IMG/VR virus record: IMGVR_UViG_3300022905_000047
Coordinates: 1-29,868 of that record
Reading direction: 5' to 3' (one strand)
Length of the DNA stretch: 29,868 nt
From: a virus
Translations under genes and position numbers: made by a program
The notes under the pieces: model-generated
The model's input: the letters and a program-made list of their open reading frames with translations, nothing else
Databases searched by the model: none
What the model was told of the DNA's origin: nothing
In this document: positions 25,163-29,868 of the stretch, in pieces
Layout: each line of letters starts with the position of its first letter
Numbering within the stretch: the stretch's first letter is position 1

Positions 25163-25734
25163 CCAGTATAATTAAAGTTGATGCCATCCAAATGAGTAAT
25201 GGTGATACTCCATCTATATCCGATATAGGGTTCTCCGCACTTACAGCGACCGATATGCCAGCGGGTAGTGTGTTGCAGGTTGTTAGTGCAACTAAGACCA
25301 ATAGTTTTACTACAACATCTGTTAGCTATATACCAATTACTGGATTGACTGTAACTATTACGCCAACATCAACATCAAATAAAGTTCTTGTATCTTTTTA
25401 TTTAAATGCAGGTATTTCTGGCGCTGCGGGTGCTATACGCATTTATCGCAATGATACGGCTATAGCAATTGGAGATCCAATTAGTGAACCTGATAATAAC
25501 AGAATGGCGGTAAACGTATATAACGGAGGAGATGATACTAACTCAACACCTAATGTTTGTATGTCCGTACTAGATACTCCTAATACAACATCTGCAACTA
25601 CTTATACTTTAAGAGCTGGTTGTGTTCAAGGTAGTGGTACTATAGTTATAAACGATCAAACATCTCAAGTTAGAGGTCAAAGCTATTCAGCCGTTACTGC
25701 GTCAACAATTACAGCAATGGAGATTTCAGGATGA
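25159..25734 (+). CDS. Fibre-tip paralog 3 (AGSV-QVV / MEISG family)
   Basis: A 191-residue paralog with AGSVLQVVSATKTNSFTTTS, ITPTSTSNKVLV, LDTPNTTSATTYTLR and ITAMEISG. It shares with paralog 2 the stretch around QVVS-TKT-FTTTS even at DNA level, so these two are probably the closest pair in the N-terminal half. The head (TSIIKVDAIQMSNGDTPSIS) is again distinct. The next reading frame, beginning in its junction box, is the truncated MNH gene. Confidence 0.68.
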   Translation: MTSIIKVDAIQMSNGDTPSISDIGFSALTATDMPAGSVLQVVSATKTNSFTTTSVSYIPITGLTVTITPTSTSNKVLVSFYLNAGISGAAGAIRIYRNDTAIAIGDPISEPDNNRMAVNVYNGGDDTNSTPNVCMSVLDTPNTTSATTYTLRAGCVQGSGTIVINDQTSQVRGQSYSAVTASTITAMEISG

Positions 25735-25796
25735 ACCACACAGCAATTTACGCACTATATCCATATGAAAAGGAAATAAAAAATGTTACTTACTGA
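25731..25796 (+). pseudogene. Truncated MNH...LYP gene remnant
   Basis: ATG in the junction box opens a 21-residue frame starting MNHTAIYALYPY. Its first 12 residues match the start of the intact 86-residue gene at 29001 (MNHNAVFTLYPQ), which stands in the same place after paralog 4. After that the sequence becomes the leader of the next gene, AGGAAATAAAAAATG, and the frame stops at TGA inside that gene. It looks like the left scar of a recombination that replaced the rest of the gene. It could still be translated as a coupling peptide. Confidence 0.55.
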
Positions 25797-26163
25797 AGCA
25801 CTATCTACATTAGGCATCACTGAATGGGTGCTTAATGGTGATCCTAAAACGGAAGCAGAATTTACCACTATGTTTGGTAAAGTCACTGGTGTTGATGCCA
25901 ATGGTTCTGCAATCGTATCAAATAATCCATCTGACTGGGGTTTTACCTGGGCTGAATTAAAAGCCAAGTCCGATGAATTAGAAGCAGTGGCACCACTGAA
26001 AGCACTACGTGCTGAACGTGACCGATTGATTGCCGCAACCGATTGGTGGGCATCATCCGACTTAACAATGTCTGCGGAACAATCGGCATATCGCCAAGCG
26101 TTGCGTGATATTACAGACACATATCAATCACTCGATACCGTTGTTTGGCCAACAAAGCCTTAA
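25783..26163 (+). CDS. Tail fibre assembly chaperone-like (phage_tail_APC type)
   Basis: A 126-residue protein. The C-terminal half carries LRAERDRLIAATDWWASSDL, then MSAEQSAYRQALRDIT and SLDTVVWPTKP: the R--RD-L---TDW ... YRQALRDI pattern of the phage tail assembly chaperone family (T4 gp38-like in role). Such proteins help fold fibre tips and are normally encoded next to their fibre. The N-terminal part (ITEWVLNGDPKTEAEFTTMF) is a type common in marine T4-like phages. Its leader is the same 15 bases as that of the gp8-like gene, which suggests it is native to this phage rather than freshly imported. Confidence 0.75.
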   Translation: MLLTEALSTLGITEWVLNGDPKTEAEFTTMFGKVTGVDANGSAIVSNNPSDWGFTWAELKAKSDELEAVAPLKALRAERDRLIAATDWWASSDLTMSAEQSAYRQALRDITDTYQSLDTVVWPTKP

Positions 26164-26174
26164 GGTGTAATTAA

Positions 26175-26654
26175 ATGAGTAATGCAAGAAATCTAGCAAG
26201 TATAATTACAGGTAATTATGATATTCCTGTAGCATCCTTGGATAATATTTCAGCTAGTAATATATCTACAGGAACACTACCAATTGCTCGTATTGCTGAT
26301 GGCAGCATTACTCATACAAAATTAAATAGTAATCTTGTACTATCCGGCACAGATGCAGTAACAGTACCTAAAGGCACAGAGGCGCAACGTGGTGCTGGTG
26401 TTGCTGGTAAGTTTCGTTTTAATACTGAAACAAATGGATTCGAAGGTTATAACGGTACTGCTTGGGGTGAAGTTGGGGGTGGTGGTGGAGCTACTGGTGG
26501 TGGTGATGATGCCATATTCTACGAGAATGGCAAGACTATAACAACAAGTTATTCAATCACAGCTAATAGTAATGCAATGTCTGCTGGACCAATTACGATT
26601 AATAGTGGTGCTTCAGTTACAATCCCAGATGGTTCACGCTGGGTTGTTATTTAA
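26175..26654 (+). CDS. Short tail fibre with NAMSAGP tip
   Basis: A 159-residue protein. Residues 1-60 (SNARNLASIITGNYDIPVAS, NISTGTLPIARIADGSIT) are a common head module of marine phage fibres. The KGTEAQRGAGVAGKFRFNTE segment, then GFEGYNGTAWGEVGGG, is a known fibre collar repeat. A glycine-rich hinge leads to the tip module AIFYENGKTITTSYSI and NAMSAGPITINSGASVTIP, ending WVVI. The same tip forms the next gene and the end of the 23274 gene. It lies between the chaperone-like gene and the minimal tip gene. Confidence 0.7.
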   Translation: MSNARNLASIITGNYDIPVASLDNISASNISTGTLPIARIADGSITHTKLNSNLVLSGTDAVTVPKGTEAQRGAGVAGKFRFNTETNGFEGYNGTAWGEVGGGGGATGGGDDAIFYENGKTITTSYSITANSNAMSAGPITINSGASVTIPDGSRWVVI

Positions 26655-26663
26655 AGGATAGAT

Positions 26664-26882
26664 ATGAGTATTGTATTAAACGGAAATGGTTACATCACTG
26701 GTGCTGCTGGTGTTGGTAAAGGAGGCAGTGAAACAAATGTTGCTTTCTATGAGACTGATAACACTATCACTAGCGACTACACAATCGGCACAAACAAGAA
26801 CGCTATGAGTATAGGTGATATTGCAGTTGCCACGGGTGTCACGGTTACTGTTCCAACTGGTTCTTTCTGGGTGGTTGTATGA
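26664..26882 (+). CDS. Minimal fibre-tip protein (NAMS module only)
   Basis: A 72-residue protein with an AAAGGA ribosome site. After a short head (SIVLNGNGYITGAAGVGKGG) nearly the whole chain is the tip module: NVAFYETDNTITSDYTI, then NKNAMSIGDIAVATGVTVTV and a GSFWVVV end. It may be a free-standing alternative tip, or the 3' part of a former longer fibre. The stop overlaps the next ATG (ATGA). Confidence 0.62.
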   Translation: MSIVLNGNGYITGAAGVGKGGSETNVAFYETDNTITSDYTIGTNKNAMSIGDIAVATGVTVTVPTGSFWVVV

Positions 26883-27229
26883 GCGGAAATATTAACTTTA
26901 ACGGATGGATTAACGATGATGGCACAGAGAACTACAAGTGTAGGGCTTGGGTAAATTTCAATGGGCAAGGGACTGTGGCGATTAGGGCGGCAGGGAATGT
27001 GAGTAGCATTACTGATAATGGTACTGGTGATTACACAGTTAACTTTACCAATGCGATGGTGGATGCTAATTATGCTGTGTCAGGGATAACCACTTTAAAT
27101 CGTAGGTTACAACTTCAGAGCACTACATTAACGGCAACCCAAACAACAACCGATGTAAAACTTAGAACAACAAATGAAGTAACTACTGTACTTGACAACG
27201 AGGTGGTGTCAGTCACCATCTTCCGCTAG
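26879..27229 (+). CDS. Fibre-tip paralog 1 (KAWVNFNG family)
   Basis: A 116-residue member of a three-copy family. The core, about residues 20-66, is RAWVNFNGQGTVAIRAAGNV, then SSITDNGTGDYTVNFTNAM; the end is VVSVTIF. Residues between are unlike the other copies. This core is widespread in phage and prophage fibre tips of many bacteria. The head is only 20 residues (SGNINFNGWINDDGTENYKC). At DNA level the core is closest to that of the third copy (27625), suggesting recent duplication or exchange. It begins the GC-richer part of the window. Confidence 0.68.
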   Translation: MSGNINFNGWINDDGTENYKCRAWVNFNGQGTVAIRAAGNVSSITDNGTGDYTVNFTNAMVDANYAVSGITTLNRRLQLQSTTLTATQTTTDVKLRTTNEVTTVLDNEVVSVTIFR

Positions 27230-27837
27230 GAGCTAATATGTCAACAATTAAAACAGAAACACTAAGCACCCCTAGCAACGCAACCGTCCCAGTAGACACA
27301 GTGGTTAACGGGACAGCAAAGGCTTGGGTTAACTTTAACGGAACAGGTACGGTGGCTATTCGTAGGGCTTTTAATGTTAGCTCTATTACTGATAATGGTA
27401 CTGGAATTTACGCTGTTAATTTGACAACAGCCATGCCAGATACGTCATATGCGGCGTTGGCAACTGCTAGTTATGCAGGGACTGCAAACGTCTATGCGCA
27501 AGCACCTGCTTATGGACCCGGAGGAAGCAACACAACTTCTATTGTTCGTGTCGGTATTATCTCTGGCACATCAGTTGCTGATGCAGACATCATCAATGTC
27601 ACCATTTTCAGCTAAAGGAATCCCATGAGTACAACAATAAGCGGAACAAATGGTGTTACCTTTCCAGATAGCACCTCAATGCAAACAGGTCAACAGGCTT
27701 GTAAGGCGTGGGTTAACTTTAATGGCAGCGGGACTGTGGCGATTAGGGAGTCATACAATGTGAGCAGTATTACTGATAATGGCACTGGTGATTATACAAT
27801 TAACTTTACGACTGCGATGGTAAATGCTAATTATGCA
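26945..27837 (+). repeat. KAWVNFNG core repeated in three genes
   Basis: Bases about 26945-27062, 27323-27436 and 27708-27822 encode the shared core. Copies 1 and 3 share runs such as GGGACTGTGGCGATTAGGG; copy 2 is more diverged. Flanks differ, so similarity rises and falls sharply at the core edges. Confidence 0.65.
27238..27615 (+). CDS. Fibre-tip paralog 2 (KAWVNFNG family)
   Basis: A 125-residue paralog with AKAWVNFNGTGTVAIRRAFN, VSSITDNGTGIYAVNLTTAM and a terminal IINVTIF. The head, STIKTETLSTPSNATVPVDT, is a common fibre head found on many phage tips; the region after the core (YAALATASYAGTANVYAQAP) is specific to this copy. A strong AGGAGC ribosome site precedes the ATG, independent of the upstream gene. 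Role inferred: alternative tip or decoration protein. Confidence 0.68.
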   Translation: MSTIKTETLSTPSNATVPVDTVVNGTAKAWVNFNGTGTVAIRRAFNVSSITDNGTGIYAVNLTTAMPDTSYAALATASYAGTANVYAQAPAYGPGGSNTTSIVRVGIISGTSVADADIINVTIFS

Positions 27838-27993
27838 GTCGTAAGTGGACCTGCTGGAACATACAATGACTTTAATGCAATGGCTACACAATCTGATATT
27901 CCTACAGTTTCTTCAGTTAAACATCGTTGGAGAACCGAAAATGGTTCCACTGTTGACCCTGTGTATTGCCATGTCGCCATCTTCAGCAACTAA
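27625..27993 (+). CDS. Fibre-tip paralog 3 (KAWVNFNG family)
   Basis: A 122-residue paralog with CKAWVNFNGSGTVAIRESYN, VSSITDNGTGDYTINFTTAM and a final CHVAIFSN. The head, STTISGTNGVTFPDSTSMQT, is another widespread fibre head. The variable region (VVSGPAGTYNDFNAMATQSD) differs from both other copies. An AAAGGA ribosome site precedes the ATG. The chaperone-like pair at 28011 and 28193 follows after a short gap. Confidence 0.68.
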   Translation: MSTTISGTNGVTFPDSTSMQTGQQACKAWVNFNGSGTVAIRESYNVSSITDNGTGDYTINFTTAMVNANYAVVSGPAGTYNDFNAMATQSDIPTVSSVKHRWRTENGSTVDPVYCHVAIFSN

Positions 27994-28010
27994 TTTTTAA
28001 GGAGTTCATT

Positions 28011-28196
28011 ATGGACAACAAACGAGTAATTTACCCAACAGACGAAGGCGGTGTTGCCGTTATCGTTCCTGCACCCGGCGTTACACAAGAGCAGGTGCTA
28101 AAGGCTGTACCAGCAGGTAAGCCCTATAAGATTGTCGATGTGGCTGATGTGCCCAGCGACCGTACATTCCGCAACGCATGGGAGTATTCAGCATGA
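28011..28196 (+). CDS. Small fibre-associated protein, assembly-helper type
   Basis: A 61-residue protein starting at the ATG behind a strong AAGGAG site; an in-frame ATG at 27966 lies inside the previous gene and lacks a ribosome site. RVIYPTDEGGVAVIVPAPGV, then AVPAGKPYKIVDVADVPSDR and TFRNAWEYSA, match a small family that follows fibre genes in many phages and prophages and is almost always paired with a protein like the next one. A chaperone role is assumed in the literature of such loci but not shown here. ATGA overlap with the next gene. Confidence 0.68.
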   Translation: MDNKRVIYPTDEGGVAVIVPAPGVTQEQVLKAVPAGKPYKIVDVADVPSDRTFRNAWEYSA

Positions 28197-28420
28197 TTAC
28201 AGTTAACGTAGATAAAGCCAAGGGCATTGCCCACGAAGTTCGCCGTGCCAAACGTGCAGCAGAGTTTGCACCATTGGACGTAAAAGCCACCATCCCATCT
28301 GAGGCTACTGCGGCTGAAGAAGCTCGTGCGGCTATTCGTGCCAAGTATGCTGGTGTACAAACGTCTATTGATGCCGCCGCTGATGTGGACGCATTGAAGG
28401 CTATTGTTGAGGAGTTGTAA
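28193..28420 (+). CDS. Small helical partner protein of the fibre-helper pair
   Basis: A 75-residue, Ala/Glu-rich helical protein. I choose the ATG at 28193, which overlaps the previous stop, rather than 28178. It opens MITVNVDKAKGIAHEVRRAK and has a second helix (EEARAAIRAKYAGVQTSIDA) and a final ALKAIVEEL. The start resembles small phage proteins beginning with a VN-DKAK--- R-R--R pattern that always follow a TDEGGV protein. Its stop overlaps the next ATG (TAATG), linking the pair to paralog 4. Confidence 0.65.
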   Translation: MITVNVDKAKGIAHEVRRAKRAAEFAPLDVKATIPSEATAAEEARAAIRAKYAGVQTSIDAAADVDALKAIVEEL

Positions 28421-29004
28421 TGTCCAAGGTAACCATCCAAGGGGATGCCAGTGGGACAGGTATCTTTACAATAGCATCCCCAAATAGTAATACAGATAGG
28501 ACGCTAACCCTGCCTGATGAAGCGGGGACGGTGTTGACCACGGCAGGTGTTCCAACGTCAGCAATGCCAGCGGGTAGTGTGATTCAGGTGGTGCAGATGT
28601 ACGAAAGAACACCGTTTTCAACAACAAGCACTTCTTTTGTTGATGTTACTGGGTATGTTGCTTCGATAACGCCAACTTCGTCAAGCAGTAAAATTTTAGT
28701 AATGATTGATTCATTTACATCAAATAGCAGTGCAAATCAATATACATGGATTCAAGTTGTAAGAGATAGCACGGTAGTTATTAACCCTTTAGTTACTATG
28801 CTGTTCTCTGGTGTATATAGCCAAACAGGTATTCCAACCAGTGGAGCAAAGTTAGACTCTCCAAGTACCACTTCACCAGTTACTTATAAAGTGCAGATTA
28901 GAGCGGAGGCGGGTACTTCTCGTATTGGCGCTGGAGGAACTGGCGGAACTGACACAAGCGGGGGTTTTCCAACAGCACTGACTTTAATGGAGATTTCAGC
29001 ATGA
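28420..29004 (+). CDS. Fibre-tip paralog 4 (AGSV-QVV / MEISA family)
   Basis: A 194-residue paralog separated from the other three by about 2.7 kb. Its head, VTIQGDASGTGIFTIASPNS, then TLTLPDEAGTVLTTAGVPTS, is a well-known phage fibre module absent from the other copies. The shared frame follows: MPAGSVIQVVQ, ITPTSSSSKILV, LDSPSTTSPVTYKVQ and LTLMEISA. The C-terminal part has a glycine-rich insert (IGAGGTGGTDTSGGFP). It is more GC-rich than paralogs 1-3, so it may come from another phage. Its junction box leads into the intact MNH gene. Confidence 0.68.
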   Translation: MSKVTIQGDASGTGIFTIASPNSNTDRTLTLPDEAGTVLTTAGVPTSAMPAGSVIQVVQMYERTPFSTTSTSFVDVTGYVASITPTSSSSKILVMIDSFTSNSSANQYTWIQVVRDSTVVINPLVTMLFSGVYSQTGIPTSGAKLDSPSTTSPVTYKVQIRAEAGTSRIGAGGTGGTDTSGGFPTALTLMEISA

Positions 29005-29261
29005 ACCATAACGCTGTTTTTACACTCTACCCACAAGTTGTCTCTGTTTCTGATGAGCATGGCGCTTTTGACGCACAAGGTAACCAAGTCACTATTGACA
29101 TGGATGCTGTTAACGCTTGGGTTGATCCTAACGCATACAAAGACCAACGTGCCCAAGCCTACCCATCAATCGCTGACCAGCTAGACACCATCTACCACGA
29201 AGGCATTGACGCTTGGAAGGCAACGATTGCCGCAGTGAAACAGGAGTATCCAAAGCCATGA
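29001..29261 (+). CDS. Small tail-fibre helper protein (MNH...YPKP)
   Basis: An 86-residue protein, intact relative of the remnant at 25731. It starts MNHNAVFTLYPQVVSVSDEH and ends with YPSIADQLDTIYHEGIDAWK and IAAVKQEYPKP, a motif (YPS-ADQLD-IYH-G-DAWK--I--VK--YPKP) shared by many small phage proteins beside fibre genes. It may act in fibre assembly. It starts inside paralog 4's junction box and ends as ATGA with the next fibre gene, so four genes in a row (28193 onward) overlap end to end. Confidence 0.68.
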   Translation: MNHNAVFTLYPQVVSVSDEHGAFDAQGNQVTIDMDAVNAWVDPNAYKDQRAQAYPSIADQLDTIYHEGIDAWKATIAAVKQEYPKP

Positions 29262-29868
29262 GTACATTAGCAACCAATGCCATCACCGATGCTAGTGGTG
29301 GCAACACAGCAAGCATCAACGGGTACACCCCTACCGTGTCTAACATGGCAGGGCGCAATCGCATCATCAACGGAGATATGCGGATTGACCAGAGGAACGC
29401 TGGGGCTAGTTACACACAAGTTAATGGCGCATATAGTTTAGACCGTTGGAGTGGAAACTCTTTTGATGGTGGTGCGGCGTACAACAAGTACAGCGTTCAG
29501 CAGTCTACTACCGCTCCTGCTGGGTTTTCAAACTCCTTGTTGGTTACTTCATTAGCCGCTACTGCTGACAGCGGGAATGACATTTTCAACATAGAGCAAA
29601 AAATTGAAGGCTTTAATTCAGCAGACCTTGCTTTTGGAACGGCATCTGCAAAAACAATTACGCTTTCATTTTGGGTTCGGTCAAGTCTAACAGGCACATT
29701 TGGCGGCGCTATTAAAAACAGCGCAAGAGACAGAGCTTATCCCTTTGCTTACACTATTTCATCTGCCAATACCTTTGAGTATAAGACTATAACAATTGCT
29801 GGGGATACCTCTGGAACTTGGGTTGGGTCTACAAATGGAATGGGTTTATGGTTAAGTTTTGGATTGGG
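29258..29868 (+). CDS. Fibre protein, GRNRIINGDM type, 3' end outside window
   Basis: The frame stays open from the ATG at 29258 to the right edge, giving 203 residues. After a short head (STLATNAITDASGGNTASIN), the block MAGRNRIINGDMRIDQRNAG, then YSLDRWSG and KYSVQQSTTAPAGFSNSLLV, IEQKIEGFNSADLAFGTASA and TLSFWVRSSLTGTFGGA, is a widespread phage fibre domain with a jelly-roll, carbohydrate-binding look. Usually it is followed by a long C-terminal region. It is in the GC-richest part of the window. It is likely a host-binding fibre; no enzymatic residues can be seen in the part present. Confidence 0.72.
   Translation, partial: MSTLATNAITDASGGNTASINGYTPTVSNMAGRNRIINGDMRIDQRNAGASYTQVNGAYSLDRWSGNSFDGGAAYNKYSVQQSTTAPAGFSNSLLVTSLAATADSGNDIFNIEQKIEGFNSADLAFGTASAKTITLSFWVRSSLTGTFGGAIKNSARDRAYPFAYTISSANTFEYKTITIAGDTSGTWVGSTNGMGLWLSFGL

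Larger units (their letters stand above)
24138..28596 (+). repeat. Dispersed AGSV-QVV DNA box, four copies
   Basis: GCGGGTAGTGTG followed by (T/A)T(G/T)CAGGT recurs at 24138-24164, 24689-24715, 25261-25287 and 28570-28596. It encodes the AGSV(L/I)QVV core of the four paralogs. DNA similarity here exceeds that of the flanks, so it could act as a site for homologous exchange. Confidence 0.6.
24600..29004 (+). repeat. 18-bp gene-junction box, four copies
   Basis: ATGGAGATTGCAGGATGA lies at 24600-24617 and 25145-25162; close variants lie at 25717-25734 and 28987-29004. Each encodes MEI(A/S)(G/A) plus stop and contains the ATG of the following gene (ATGA overlap), so every copy joins a paralog to its downstream neighbour. 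Confidence 0.75.

Noticed and set aside
27966-28010. Longer start (ATG at 27966) for the 61-residue TDEGGV protein
   Set aside because: It lies within the previous gene without a ribosome site, whereas the ATG at 28011 follows AAGGAG and matches where the family starts.
28081-28440. Two - strand open frames over the small helper genes
   Set aside because: The + strand genes have good ribosome sites, overlapping stop/start codons and recognisable families.
24021-29004. Diversity-generating retroelement acting on the tip paralogs
   Set aside because: No reverse transcriptase gene, no template repeat and no adenine-biased differences; the variable parts differ completely rather than at A positions.
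1-29868. tRNA genes, CRISPR arrays, insertion sequences, integrase or attachment sites
   Set aside because: None seen: no cloverleaf with TTCRA arm, no evenly spaced short repeats and no transposase or recombinase motifs.

Overview
This window looks like part of the late structural region of a T4-like tailed phage (a myovirus related to marine cyanophages and pelagiphages). It is compact and AT-rich. Nearly all genes lie on the + strand, with overlapping or abutting stop and start codons, and there are TATAAATA boxes typical of T4-type late promoters. Family calls rest on recognising protein sequence by eye. The host cannot be read from the window; an aquatic bacterium is the likeliest guess.

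Bases 1-13218 form the baseplate and tail-structure block. In order they hold a partial gene, the gp25-like and gp6-like wedge proteins, a baseplate-associated protein, a small fibre-type protein behind a perfect late promoter (3711), a gp8-like wedge protein, a 1,669-residue DUF4815-type virion protein, and four smaller proteins. The block ends at a strong rho-independent terminator (13301-13330). That terminator lies inside the coding sequence of the first gene on the opposite strand.

Bases 13186-17079 are an island of very AT-rich DNA that breaks the + strand run. Four - strand genes encode two tandem paralogous GT-A-like glycosyltransferases, a radical SAM enzyme with a twitch/SPASM-like C-terminal cysteine set, and a third glycosyltransferase-like protein. 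A divergent + strand gene encodes a class I SAM methyltransferase-like protein. Together they look like a modification cassette, perhaps for a virion or host-surface glycan or protein. The substrate is not visible.

Bases 17092-22935 start with a second perfect late promoter and encode a small BppU-N-like protein and a 1,805-residue fibre built of internal repeats. From 22954 to the right edge there are about sixteen short genes. They include four paralogs of an AGSV-QVV ... MEI(A/S)G family, three paralogs of a KAWVNFNG family, three proteins sharing a NAM(S/M)-GP/GD tip motif, several chaperone-like genes, a truncated fossil of one of these, and the start of a GRNRIINGDM-type fibre protein. 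The array is joined by repeated short DNA boxes, and GC rises sharply in its right part. It reads as a stockpile of interchangeable fibre tips and their assembly helpers, shaped by recombination.
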